Assembly: GCA_964629965.1 (NCBI GenBank)
Contig: CAZVRZ010000065.1
Span: 1-29,528 of the forward strand
Origin: CAZVRZ01 sp964629965
GTDB lineage: Bacteria; Chloroflexota; Anaerolineae; Anaerolineales; UBA4823
DNA: 29,528 nucleotides
Direction of reading: 5' to 3'
Part shown: positions 8,632-18,000 of the stretch, one piece after another
How the letters are laid out: each line of letters begins with the position of its first letter
How positions within the stretch are numbered: the stretch's first letter is position 1
Notes under the pieces: model-generated
What the model saw: the letters and a program-made list of their open reading frames with translations, nothing else
The model's database searches: none
What the model was told of the DNA's origin: nothing
Made by a program: the position numbers and the translations under genes

Positions 8632-9341
8632 AATGCAATTTTCTCCACTTCTGAGCCGCCATAGCAGCCACGATAAGCCTCGGGCAGCAAGGCGGCTATA
8701 TGGGTCATGATCAAGTCAACGTTTTGCTGCAGGGCCTCTTTGCGTTCTGTGCCTTTGGCTTCAATGACTGGCAGTGTCAGGGGGGGGCCGATATGTAATT
8801 CCAATTCGGGGCGGTTACGACGCGAGGGGAAAGCATTCTTGGCTCGCTGCCAGAAATCTTCTGTAGTACCCACGATTCCCACTGGGACGACAGGCATAGG
8901 ATGCTTATGAACAATGTATGCCACGCCGGGGAATCCCCGCCGCAAGCCGGGTGTATGACTGCGGCCTCCTTCTGGGGCGATCAGGAGCGGATAGCCAGCG
9001 CTCACCGCTGCTAGCATGCTCTCAATTGACTCGCGGTCCAACTGACCGCGATGCACCTGAATACCACCGTACCAGTTTACCAGGGTAGATTGCCCGGCCC
9101 GGCTCCATATTTCCACTGCCCCCACGGCTTCCAGAGCCCTGGGCCAGCAGCTTACCACGAAAGGTGGATCGTAAAGTGATACATGATTAATGGCAACCAG
9201 GTAAGGGCCTTGCTGGGGAATATTTTCTATTCCCTCGATGTGGACTTGGCTCAGCAGGTGAAATAGTGCCCGGAAAGCTGGCCTGGCAAAGAAGCGGAAG
9301 ATACGTTTACGGAGTGGAACGGTATACGAATGAGCAGGCAT
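8628..9341 (-). CDS. PlsC-family 1-acyl-glycerol-3-phosphate acyltransferase (first of a tandem pair)
   Basis: A 237-residue acyltransferase. The NHxxxxD catalytic motif is at His53/Asp58 and an EGGRS block III at 124-128, close to the usual EGTRS; PVVPVGIVG is the block IV equivalent. I chose the ATG at 9341, 22 nt after the cmk stop, because MPAHSYTVPLRKR leads directly into the domain. A longer reading from 9431 would run through the end of cmk and has no family support. The stop overlaps the next plsC-like start (GTGA), indicating translational coupling. The cmk-plsC order is seen in many bacteria and fits a role in phosphatidic acid synthesis. The two paralogues differ in block III, so they may prefer different acyl donors or acceptors (inference). 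Confidence 0.88.
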   Translation of the reverse strand: MPAHSYTVPLRKRIFRFFARPAFRALFHLLSQVHIEGIENIPQQGPYLVAINHVSLYDPPFVVSCWPRALEAVGAVEIWSRAGQSTLVNWYGGIQVHRGQLDRESIESMLAAVSAGYPLLIAPEGGRSHTPGLRRGFPGVAYIVHKHPMPVVPVGIVGTTEDFWQRAKNAFPSRRNRPELELHIGPPLTLPVIEAKGTERKEALQQNVDLIMTHIAALLPEAYRGCYGGSEVEKIAL

Positions 9342-9363
9342 TGGATTAAGGGTCTTGTAGGTA

Positions 9364-10095
9364 TTAATCAAGGCTTTTCGAACAAGCCCAATTCTTGACA
9401 ACCTGCAGCACTTGCTCAGCATCCAGCGCATCTGAGTTCAAAATGCGGGCATCCTGGGCTACGCTCAGCGGGGCGACCTGGCGAGTCGAATCGATCCGAT
9501 CGCGCTCACGCATGGCGGCAGTAATTTCCTGAAGGTCGGCAGGCTGGCCGCGCTTTACCAGTTCCTGGTATCGGCGGCGAGCGCGCTCTTCTACGGATGC
9601 GTCCAGGTATACTTTTAGATCTGCTTCGGGGAGCACCACCGTGCCGATATCCCTGCCTGCCATGACCACGTTGCCGCGCAAACCCACCCGGCGCTGCTGG
9701 GCTGTCATGGCGCTCCGTACGCCTGCATAGGCTGACACCATAGAAACATTACGATCCACATCAGGCGTGCGAATATCCCAGGTGATATCGGCGCCATCGA
9801 CCAGCACATCACTGTCGCGGCCATCCTGTTGGGAGGCCGGCAGAATGTCGATGACGATCTCCTCCGCCAGGCGAGTGATGGCGGCTTCGTCTGTAAGATC
9901 CATTTTCTGCTTGAGGGCTGTCAGAGTCACGGCACGGTACATAGCGCCTGTGTCGAAATAGATATAACCAAGCTCGCGCGCCAGCCGCAAGGCCAGGGTG
10001 GATTTTCCTGAAGCGGCTGGGCCGTCAATGGCGATCATCCATGCTTTGTGATCATTATGTTTTTTGCTAGATTGTTTTGAGTCGGTTGATTTCAC
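9364..10095 (-). CDS. cmk: (d)CMP kinase
   Basis: Cytosolic kinase that converts CMP or dCMP to the diphosphate using ATP. The Walker A loop GPAASGKST lies at about residues 25-33, followed by FDTGAMYRAVT and the GRDIGTVVLPEADLK block typical of bacterial Cmk. Its 243 residues are slightly longer than the usual 220-230 because of a charged N-terminal tail. The GTG start at 10095 is chosen because a perfect AGGAGG lies 10 nt upstream, overlapping the end of the preceding gene. An internal ATG directly before IAIDGPAASGKS is the alternative. It is followed by two plsC-like genes, a recurrent bacterial arrangement. Confidence 0.96.
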   Translation of the reverse strand: MKSTDSKQSSKKHNDHKAWMIAIDGPAASGKSTLALRLARELGYIYFDTGAMYRAVTLTALKQKMDLTDEAAITRLAEEIVIDILPASQQDGRDSDVLVDGADITWDIRTPDVDRNVSMVSAYAGVRSAMTAQQRRVGLRGNVVMAGRDIGTVVLPEADLKVYLDASVEERARRRYQELVKRGQPADLQEITAAMRERDRIDSTRQVAPLSVAQDARILNSDALDAEQVLQVVKNWACSKSLD

Positions 10096-10105
10096 GGAAT
10101 AATTT

Positions 10106-10111
10106 CCTCCT
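10106..10111 (-). promoter_or_regulatory. Shine-Dalgarno site of cmk
   Basis: AGGAGG on the minus strand, 10 nt before the GTG start of cmk and directly after the stop codon of the GT-C gene at 10112. It suggests re-initiation in a shared transcript. Confidence 0.75.
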
Positions 10112-12097
10112 TTATGGATTCGAGAGCAGTGGAAAGCTGCTTACTTCACTGCCCGGGAATAGATCGCTGCGCGCCCACACGATGATGTGTGACGAAATGG
10201 TGGGAGCTTCGCGAAAGCCCAACCAACGCAGCAGGTTGGGCGGCAAGGCGCTCTGCCAAGCCGGGTAAGTTTGCCAGATGAAATCTTGTCCGCGATAGCT
10301 GGCTGCCAGTCCCAACTCTTCCTGATTTTCGGTATCACTGCCGGTTTGTGAGGTGATAATGATGGCCGGCTGCTGCCCATCGGGATTAGTAAATGACCGG
10401 GCTGTTGCTGTTGTAGGGGAAATAAAGCGGACGCGGTGCGGGTCACTTTTTGAGAAGTTGCGTAGTGCCCACTGTAGGGATGGGCTGTCGTAAGCAACGG
10501 TAATATCCAAAGCGGCAGGCAATCCGGTATGCCAGCGGGATAGGTCTTGCAAGGTATCTAAGAGCTGCTTTTCCTGTCCATTGCCTGGGGCAATGCTCCA
10601 TAATTCGGCTGGATGATTGCGGTTTATATCACTGCATTGGATACAACGCGATTGTAAAGATACTGCGGACAGAGGGCGTCCGTTCGCGGACAGAGAGCGT
10701 CCGTTCGATACTGCTGCCAGGTTGTAGATCAGTAAGATTCCTACCACTCCCCAGATCAATCCCTGGACGGCAGCGCTGGTTGACCAGCCGGCGGCCATTA
10801 AGATCGTGATGATCACGATCATCAAGATAATACCAACGATGATCGCTAATCTTAAAAGTGGTTCGGCTTGGAGCACCTCCAGGCGTAGCATGTTATACCA
10901 GAGAAGCACGCTGAACAGGATCACTAATATGGCCTGGAGACCCGCCATCAGCAAATCCTCTTGACCTTGTCCTGGAATCCTGTATACGATGGGTGCGTGC
11001 TTGTCTGCCAGAATAGGAAGGTGCCGACTCAGTTCCAGCGCGGCCAGGCCCCACAATGGGATCAAAGACCAGGCGGCGTCTGCGGTCTCGCGTCCGGGAT
11101 AGAGCATGCCGGGAAGCAGCGCCAGCAGCGCCCAGATGCTGAGAATACGCTCTGTGCTCGCATCGGTTGATCCTGGCAGCCAGGCGCGGCCGGCTGCAAT
11201 CAAAGCAAAGACCAGCGCCAGCGGTTGGTAGACCAGAATGGCTGCCGGTAGGCGCAAGATCGGAACGCCAGACGCCGCACGCAGGCCCTGGGCATACGCA
11301 GGCAGAGAATTGATAAAAGCCCCCAGGCCCTGCGGTTGCTGCAGCAGCAGGGTGCCTGCCAGGAGGATGGTGATGGCGGCGGATAGAAGCACGGGCCTGG
11401 TCATTGCATGATGCCCCTCGCCAGAGTCTGCTGTTGTTTCCCCATTTGCCTGGCCGATATCGATCAGGCCGGTATCTCTCATCAGATAGATCACCACAAT
11501 TGTGATTGCCATGCCAAGTAAACCGGTCAGCAAGGCAGGGCCGGAAAGCAGCGCCAGGCCAGCAAGTACACCTGCGACGCACGGTATTGCGGCGATATCG
11601 GGTGTTGCGGGGCGAGCCAGCCGGTGGGTGAACAACAGAGTCAACGCCAGCAGGCTGAAGCTGATGGCAGGCATGGGACCGCCTGCCAGGTGCGAGATCG
11701 ATACCAGGCCTGGGTCCAGCGCCAGCCCGAATGCCAGGATGATCCCAGCGCGGCGCAGCCTGATGGAATCGCCAGCCATTGGCCGCAGTATCAGCGGTAG
11801 AAGAATCAGCAAGCTGCCTGCCAGTGCTGGGAACAGGCGTGCCAGGCCATTGGTTTCTTTGATCAGGACAAAAAGTGGCATTGTGAAGGCGATGTAGGCC
11901 GGCTGAGTACCCATCGTGATCTCTTGCCCTCGCGCTAGCTCTAAAGCCTGCAAAGCCCAGGAGGCCTCGAAATCAGAAAGGGGATCTGCACCCAACTGGA
12001 ACAGGCGGAGTACCAGGCCGACCAGCAAGGCAAGCGCATAGAAACGATTTTCTGGACTGCTGATGGTGGATCGAAATGAGTGAGAGTTTTGTTCCAT
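10112..12097 (-). CDS. GT-C / PMT-like (ArnT-type) integral membrane glycosyltransferase
   Basis: A 661-residue protein with about a dozen hydrophobic segments. Near residue 35 it has the acidic loop GADPLSDFEASWALQ, which fits the first extracytoplasmic loop of GT-C enzymes (PMT, GT39, ArnT) that hold the catalytic Asp/Glu. Such enzymes take sugar from a polyprenyl-phosphate donor on the outer membrane face. The C-terminal 200 residues are soluble-like. An insertion of two 21-bp repeats (NGRSLSA, NGRPLSA) lies between the last TM segments and this tail. It resembles the PMT-like families that accompany Chlor_Arch_YYY proteins, but I do not see the DE and HGP signatures of TIGR03663. Donor and acceptor are unknown. 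Start is ATG, with only a weak Shine-Dalgarno. Confidence 0.8.
   Translation of the reverse strand: MEQNSHSFRSTISSPENRFYALALLVGLVLRLFQLGADPLSDFEASWALQALELARGQEITMGTQPAYIAFTMPLFVLIKETNGLARLFPALAGSLLILLPLILRPMAGDSIRLRRAGIILAFGLALDPGLVSISHLAGGPMPAISFSLLALTLLFTHRLARPATPDIAAIPCVAGVLAGLALLSGPALLTGLLGMAITIVVIYLMRDTGLIDIGQANGETTADSGEGHHAMTRPVLLSAAITILLAGTLLLQQPQGLGAFINSLPAYAQGLRAASGVPILRLPAAILVYQPLALVFALIAAGRAWLPGSTDASTERILSIWALLALLPGMLYPGRETADAAWSLIPLWGLAALELSRHLPILADKHAPIVYRIPGQGQEDLLMAGLQAILVILFSVLLWYNMLRLEVLQAEPLLRLAIIVGIILMIVIITILMAAGWSTSAAVQGLIWGVVGILLIYNLAAVSNGRSLSANGRPLSAVSLQSRCIQCSDINRNHPAELWSIAPGNGQEKQLLDTLQDLSRWHTGLPAALDITVAYDSPSLQWALRNFSKSDPHRVRFISPTTATARSFTNPDGQQPAIIITSQTGSDTENQEELGLAASYRGQDFIWQTYPAWQSALPPNLLRWLGFREAPTISSHIIVWARSDLFPGSEVSSFPLLSNP
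10666..10703 (-). repeat. tandem pair of family A palindromic mini-elements in the GT-C gene
   Basis: CGGACAGAGGGCGTCCG (10666-10682) and CGGACAGAGAGCGTCCG (10687-10703), each followed by TTCG, so the period is 21 bp (7 codons). They encode NGRPLSA and NGRSLSA. The stem is CGGAC/GTCCG. Confidence 0.85.
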
Positions 12098-12133
12098 ATC
12101 TTGTTTCTAAGGTTTCTTCATCAAAATCTTGCG

Positions 12134-12183
12134 GAGAGGCATGAGCTGGGTACAGCTCGAGCTGTACCCAGCTCATGCCTCTC
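12134..12183. repeat. 50-bp perfect palindrome between two membrane-protein genes
   Basis: A perfect inverted repeat with two 25-nt arms and no spacer, centred on CTCGAG at 12158/12159. Each arm contains the family B element GAGCTGGGTACAGCTC, preceded by GAGAGGCAT. It fills half of the 103-bp gap and lies 17 bp past the stop of the DUF2298 gene. There is no T-run, so it is not a standard intrinsic terminator. In RNA it would form a very stable hairpin that could end transcription or protect a 3' end. Confidence 0.9.
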
Positions 12184-12200
12184 TACAGGATGTTATTTTC

Positions 12201-15008
12201 CTAGGGCACTGTATAAACCTTGATCTGGCCCTGGCTGAAGGCCAGTTCCAGAAGTTGATCGAACTTGCGCTCTGCCGTGGTCACATTACAGCGCAGGTTA
12301 TGAGCCTGGCATTTTTCCTGGATGTAGGAGCGTTCTGGCGCACCCAGGATAACATACTTCACTTCCCATTTATACAGCAAATCCAGGGTGAGCGAGGCAT
12401 CATTGTTGGTGTAAATGGAAAGAATGTCGGGCTCGCGTTTGTTCTGTTCATCATAGTTGCCGCGCCATTGATTTTCATGCACAGCCCAACCCAGGACAGC
12501 GGGGAAACCCGTAAAGGCGCTGATGCGGCCTTCGTAGTTGTAGGAGCCACCAGGAGCTTCCAGGATCACCGGCGGCGCTGCCGATTTTGTTGCATTTTGA
12601 CGCAGCCATTCAATAGCAGCCCAATCATCCGGGTTGCTATTGGCGATGCCGCTGGCGCCATCCAGGTTGGGTTCTCCTTGGAACTCATTTACCCGGCTCG
12701 GAATGGCCATCAAGGGGTAGATCATACCAGCAACGATCATCATCGTCGCGATTGCCTGGATAGTATAGCGCCAGGCAGGTTGCAGCCAGCGTTCGCTGCG
12801 CTGCTCGATCCACCACAAAGCATACGCACTTGCCAGGGCCATCATCACCCATCCCTGGAAATAAAATTTGAATATCGTGTTCAAGCGCAGCATGAATTGA
12901 TCGCGCAGGTAAAAGAATTCAACGCTCCAGGTCAATAACACACCCAGGAAGATCAATAACATCACAAAGGGGCTGCTGTCTGGCTCATCGTTGGCGGTGT
13001 ATTCATTCAGGAGCGGCCTTAGGAGGGGACTCGGCGTCTGTTGATGCGCTGTTTGTCTTAGGGCGCCTTGCCTTAAGGCGCCTTGCCTTAAGGCGCCGCT
13101 GGCGGCTAGGGCGACCAGTGCGGATGCTAACAGGAACAGCCAGGGGTTTCTCAGGCGGGCTAGCAGGATTTCGCGCACTGCGCTTGGAATATCCATGCCT
13201 CCCAGTACGTTTTGCACATTGGGATCCTGCGCGGCCTGGCTGATCCAGGCGCTGATAGAAGCAGCCACTATGGTCACGACTATTAATCCAACCCCGGTCA
13301 AAATGATCATTAGCCAGGCATTGCCTACCTGCTGTAGGCCGCTACGGTGATCTTCGCCGCTGCTGTACGCAGCTTTGACATATAACACCAGGTAGCAAAG
13401 CAGGATGAAAATGAAAGGCCCGAACATTACCAGATATTGGGGCAGGCGGGTGGGAGGAAATACATATGGCAAGATACCGCCGGCCTGTGAACTGAAACCT
13501 ACATAGAAGAAGATATACATCAGGATGGCGGCGATTCCCAACCAGAGTCCCAATGCCACGGTTCGCACCAAAAGGCGATTTGCGATGAAGGGCATCGCTG
13601 CGTGGTTTAGATCATTGCCTTGAGCCGGTTCCCAGGTCTTGGCTTCGCCGTTTTCTTCCCGAGGGTGCTGCTTGTGCTGAGTACCGAGCCCACAGCGGGT
13701 ACAACGCGAGCCGAGTGCATAAGCCAGGATCGTCAATCCCAGGTAAATGGGAAAATCCCATGTATTGAGGAAAGCCACGCCTCCCAAAACCAGGGAATAC
13801 ATGACAAATAAGAACCAGTCATTGTCGAAAAGAGCCGGCGGCAGCAAGCGTGTTGGCTGATCGATTGTCATGCCTGGGGCCGGTGGCAGTAGATGCCGGA
13901 TGTTTTGTGTTTCCTGTGCTGTAGCAGAAGCTTCATGTTCTAGCGGCGTTTTTTCGACCTGCCGGTAATACAGATTGAGGGCCAGGGCGATGGCCACCAG
14001 GACAAAAGGCAGCGCCAGCACATGAGGATGATTGTCGCCCAGCAAGAAACTGAAGAAGGGAAACTCAGTGATCGGGGAAATGCCCATGGGACGGTAGAGC
14101 AGGTCCAGGTCTTGCAAAACGCGCGAACCGCGCCACCACCACCAGCCCATACCGCCAGGATAAAAAGAGCCGGTGGCTGCGGCGGTTGTCAGATCGGGGA
14201 TATTGATCCAGTTCCAGAAGCTTTCTGGCAGCAGGCGAGCCGAATGCAGCGCTTCGAGCAGGCCTTCCAGGTTGCCTAGCACAGCTACAAACAGAGCGCC
14301 TAGAAATCCATAACGCAGCGCTGTATTCTTACGGTCTAGCACGCCGCTGCGTGGCGAACCGCTGTGCAGGCGAGCCGCGATCAAGTTGTAGGTTACTCCA
14401 AAGGAGTTTAGCAGAGTCAAGGCAAACAAGAGCGCATCATACAGATCAAAGCCAACGCCCGAGACCACTCCAGAAAGCCGCACGACCAGCGACATCATCA
14501 CATAGCCAAAGTAATAATAGGAAATAGAGAAACCCGAAAGCCATGGATCGAGCGGTGGGAAGGTTGGGCTGTTAAGAATGCCATTGAGGAAAGCTATTTC
14601 CATGAACTTCTCGCCGCCGGCATTCATGATCTTTTCGGGTGCGTAGGCGCGCAGCACTGCCCAAGCTGCGAAGGCCACGGCGAACAAGATCTCGCCGGCC
14701 AGGATCACTTTCTTTCGGCTGCGAAGAATTTCCGACAGGTTATTTTCGGCCTGGTTGAAATAGCGGAAATAGATCCAGGCCGAGCAGCCGGCTACTACCA
14801 GCACAGACAGAAAGATTCCGCCAAGGTCATTGCGCAGGAAGCGGGTAGAAGCGCCTAACCATAGGACGTAGCTGGTGAGCAGCAAGCCCAAAGCCTTGGA
14901 AAAGCTGTACCCATGATCTGGCATCCAGCGAAAAAGGCGCAGGCTGAGCGGCAGCGCCAGGATGCCCAGGATTTGAATGATGATCCACCAGGATAGAACG
15001 GCTAACAC
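12201..15008 (-). CDS. Chlor_Arch_YYY / DUF2298 integral membrane protein (single-domain form)
   Basis: A 935-residue, highly hydrophobic protein with around 15-18 likely TM segments. Near residue 162 it carries SISYYYFGYV, the YYYxG signature of the Chlor_Arch_YYY family (TIGR03662, DUF2298), preceded by GEKFMEIAFLN and PPLDPWLSG. Length agrees with the reported 700-900-residue single-copy class, and the family is now usually grouped with GT-C type glycosyltransferases. Its C-terminal soluble block (EAPGGSYNYEGRIS, VKYVILGAPERSY) matches the end of the upstream 1958-residue protein, so the two are paralogues. Start is GTG at 15008, with AGGAG overlapping the upstream stop codon. Repeat-derived insertions lie at about residues 433-445 and 637-651. 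Substrate unknown. Confidence 0.88.
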   Translation of the reverse strand: MLAVLSWWIIIQILGILALPLSLRLFRWMPDHGYSFSKALGLLLTSYVLWLGASTRFLRNDLGGIFLSVLVVAGCSAWIYFRYFNQAENNLSEILRSRKKVILAGEILFAVAFAAWAVLRAYAPEKIMNAGGEKFMEIAFLNGILNSPTFPPLDPWLSGFSISYYYFGYVMMSLVVRLSGVVSGVGFDLYDALLFALTLLNSFGVTYNLIAARLHSGSPRSGVLDRKNTALRYGFLGALFVAVLGNLEGLLEALHSARLLPESFWNWINIPDLTTAAATGSFYPGGMGWWWWRGSRVLQDLDLLYRPMGISPITEFPFFSFLLGDNHPHVLALPFVLVAIALALNLYYRQVEKTPLEHEASATAQETQNIRHLLPPAPGMTIDQPTRLLPPALFDNDWFLFVMYSLVLGGVAFLNTWDFPIYLGLTILAYALGSRCTRCGLGTQHKQHPREENGEAKTWEPAQGNDLNHAAMPFIANRLLVRTVALGLWLGIAAILMYIFFYVGFSSQAGGILPYVFPPTRLPQYLVMFGPFIFILLCYLVLYVKAAYSSGEDHRSGLQQVGNAWLMIILTGVGLIVVTIVAASISAWISQAAQDPNVQNVLGGMDIPSAVREILLARLRNPWLFLLASALVALAASGALRQGALRQGALRQTAHQQTPSPLLRPLLNEYTANDEPDSSPFVMLLIFLGVLLTWSVEFFYLRDQFMLRLNTIFKFYFQGWVMMALASAYALWWIEQRSERWLQPAWRYTIQAIATMMIVAGMIYPLMAIPSRVNEFQGEPNLDGASGIANSNPDDWAAIEWLRQNATKSAAPPVILEAPGGSYNYEGRISAFTGFPAVLGWAVHENQWRGNYDEQNKREPDILSIYTNNDASLTLDLLYKWEVKYVILGAPERSYIQEKCQAHNLRCNVTTAERKFDQLLELAFSQGQIKVYTVP
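13056..13097 (-). repeat. 15-bp tandem repeat (palindromic units) in the DUF2298 gene
   Basis: Three units close to CCTTAAGGCGCCTTG, the last truncated to 12 bp. Each contains overlapping perfect palindromes (CCTTAAGG and AAGGCGCCTT). In frame it encodes GALRQ three times in a cytosolic or external loop. Confidence 0.85.
13676..13709 (-). repeat. probable decayed tandem pair of family B elements
   Basis: TGCTGAGTACCGAGC and CAGCGGGTACAACGCG have their GTAC cores at 13681 and 13699, exactly 18 bp apart as in the intact pairs. The stems are now imperfect. They lie in a Cys/Arg-rich hydrophilic loop (RCTRCGLGTQH) of the membrane protein. Confidence 0.4.
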
Positions 15009-15020
15009 GATCGCTTACTC

Positions 15021-18000
15021 CTAACGAGCACTGTCCAATGGTACGGTTTGGGTGGCAGCTAAAACCTCGTATATAACAGTTTCGCCATTGCGATAAACTT
15101 CGCACCACAGGGATCCGGCGGATGTAGAGCATCCGGCGGATGTAGAGTATCCGTTGTAGGTTTCAAATTTCTCCAGGCCTGCTGCGCCATAAGTGGCGCG
15201 CTCTAGTTGGCCTACAACAATATAACGGACATTGTACTTCTCCAGGAAGTCGAGCGCAAGCTCTGTACTGATCGTGTTGTAGAATTCGTCTACTTCGATC
15301 ACGCGTTTGTTGACCCATTCGGCGGGGTTGATGGCACGCTGTTGCTGTTGGTGCCATTCCCAGCCCACCACGTTCGGTAAGCCGGTATTGTTGGTGAAAC
15401 GCAGGTACCAGCGATACAGGTTGCGGGAATTGGCTTCAACGATCACTGGAGATCCATGGATATTCTCTTGCATCCAGCGAATTGCAAGGTAATCCTCGTT
15501 CAGGTCCAGGCGGTGGTTGTTTTCAAAATATTCGCCATACTGCATGTAGGCCATGCCGTCCAGAGTATGCGGCGCCAGGTCGCTCATGCGGTCTTTGATC
15601 TTGGCTGCCCCGCCTAACAGAGGAAACAGCGAAGCGGCAAACACCAGGAAGATAAAGATAGCTTGCCAGGTAGTGCGCCATCCGGCGAGCCAGTCGCGCA
15701 TCGATTTGAGCAGCCAGCCAAGCGCGGCCGCTGCACATACCGAATACATGGTCCAAACTTGCAAATAGAACTTGAAAACCGTATTCTGACGTCCAATATC
15801 GCCGCGCAGTACAACTACTTCCACGAATAGAGTGATCACCAGGCCGGTCCCGGTCAGGAACAGCACAATACGCTTGCTATCGGGAAGCCCCGGGCGCAGC
15901 AGCAGGATACCGGCCCAGGCTGCCAGGGGCAGCACGATCGGAGCCACTTCTATACCTCTGCCGATAGGCAGATTCTTGAAGAAGCCTTCTCCTACCAGTG
16001 CCTGGGCGTCTGAGGGAAGCTTGATGGCAAGCGCCAGGATCAGAATCACCAACAGCCCCAAGAATAACCAAATCACTTCCCAATAAGGTTCCAGCCTACG
16101 CAGGCTGGAAAGCGGGGTGTGGGCCATCCATTCGCGTGTTTCCCAGAGCATCCAGGTTGCCAGAACGAACAAGAACAAACCCCAATGAGTGAAATAGGAG
16201 TTTAGCGGCGTGAGTTGATATTTCCAGAATTCCACAGTGCTGTAACCCTGGCCATACCAATTCGAAAAGGGCTGATAGAGCGCGATAGAAAGGATGATCA
16301 GGCTTGCGCCTGCGGCTATGATTGCCAGCAAGCGATTGCTGAAATCCGGCAGCCGCAGTAAAGGAGTCTGCCAGCCGCCGAAAGTCATCTCCTTTAGCGG
16401 CAGGTAGCGGACAAAAGAATACACAATGGCTATCCCGGCAATGAGAAGGTAGGTGTAAAAATCCCAGGTGTTGGTGGTGCGCAGCGCGCCAATGGCTATT
16501 GCGCCTATTAAGAAGCTGAGCAGCAAGGCTGTTTTGTTCTTCCACCGCGCCCGCCCGAGAATCAGCGATAATGACCAACCCAGGCCGAGCAGGGCAATGG
16601 GCAGGGCAAAGAGGTGCGCATGCAGATCGGCATATAGAAAGGTGAAGGCGGGGAATTCGGTGATCGCGTTGTCGCCTTCGGTCATAATGCGGGTGGGATT
16701 CCAGTACCAGTCGCCGACGCTGTAAGGCAGCGATTTGCCAGCAAGTACCTCGCCAATGCCCTGGTAGGTGGCCATCCAGCGCGTGACCAGGCTGGGGGCG
16801 GGTTGCCCGTAGATATCCTTGCCCAGTGTTGGGTCAACCAACATCTGGTAGCCGCGGAAGATCATGCGCAGACTGCCCATGTTACCTAAGATGACCATAA
16901 CTATTGCAGCGGAGATTGCCGGGATGAGGGCAGTGCCCAGGCGAATGGGTGGCCTGTTGCGCTGAGACAGGTTCCAGGCCAGCGAGAAGGCGCCCATGGC
17001 GGTAAAGCTGAAGAAGGTTGGCAGAACCAGGTTGTAGGCAATAGCGGGAACAATGCCGAGCCATTTTACCAACACGCTGGCCATCACATACCCATAATAA
17101 TAATAGTTCAGATATCCGCCCTGGTACCAGGGATCATAGGGGGGAAAAGTGGTACTCCTAAGAACGGCGTTAAAGTAAGCGAAGTCCATGGGCTTCTCCC
17201 CGCCTTTCCAGGGATGCCATAAATCCGGGTTGCCGAGGCGAACCAGCAAGAAGAGCAGGAAAAAGGCCAGGAATAACCCTTCTATGATCAAGAAATAATT
17301 CTTGTGCTGCTGCCACTCTGCGCGTAAGGCGGCTCGCTGGCGAAAGGCCAGGTAGCCGCAGGCCAATGTCAACAGGAGCAAAGCAACGCTGATGGTCAGG
17401 CGGGAAAAGGGGATGCGAAATGATCCGGCCATCCATACCAGGTAGGTTAGCAGCAGCAGGCCGGCCAGGCGCGCCATGGGATAGCCGCCGTCTGAAAAGC
17501 CTGGCAGCGCCAGGCGCAGCAGTGGATAGGCCAGCCAGCCCAGCAGGCTGATGCTCAAATACCAGATGATCACGCCCAGGAATTGGAAGCGGTTTAGCAG
17601 CGATTGAGAATTGAACAACTCTGACCAGGTGCCGCCCTGTTGTTGCTCGGCCAGGCGATCTTCTGGCAGCATCAGGTTGCCCGGATAGGAATCGGAACGC
17701 TTAGGCGTCAGGCGCACAACCTGGGTGAAATCTACACTGCCCAAGTAAGAGCGCGCCAGCTCGAAAGAAAAACTATCGGTCTTTTTGAAGATGAGCACTT
17801 TGGGGTGATCGTAAACGGTGAAGGCTTCTTCAGCGAACTGGTCATTGATCGATAGCGAATTTATGGCAGGATCTGATTGGAAGGTTTTGATCAAATCATA
17901 CCCGAGCTTACCTGCAAATGTGCCAGGTTGGGCAACGCTGTAGCACCACTCGATGGATTTTTCATCAGGGCAGCCGAGCAGGTGTCGGTAATAGACGGAG

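Noticed and set aside
12134..12183. Intrinsic terminator
   Set aside because: A very stable hairpin is possible, but there is no T-run after it on the minus strand, so I list it as a repeat only.
12129..12938. Plus-strand open frame starting in the 50-bp palindrome (MSWVQLELYPAHAS)
   Set aside because: The palindrome gives almost the same peptide on both strands, and the rest is antisense to the DUF2298 gene with no family resemblance.
17117..17130. CCCTGGTACCAGGG, a 14-bp perfect palindrome in the fusion gene
   Set aside because: It encodes DPWYQGG, which aligns with DPWLSG of the paralogue and is part of the conserved YYY-family core, so it is ancestral sequence and not an inserted element.
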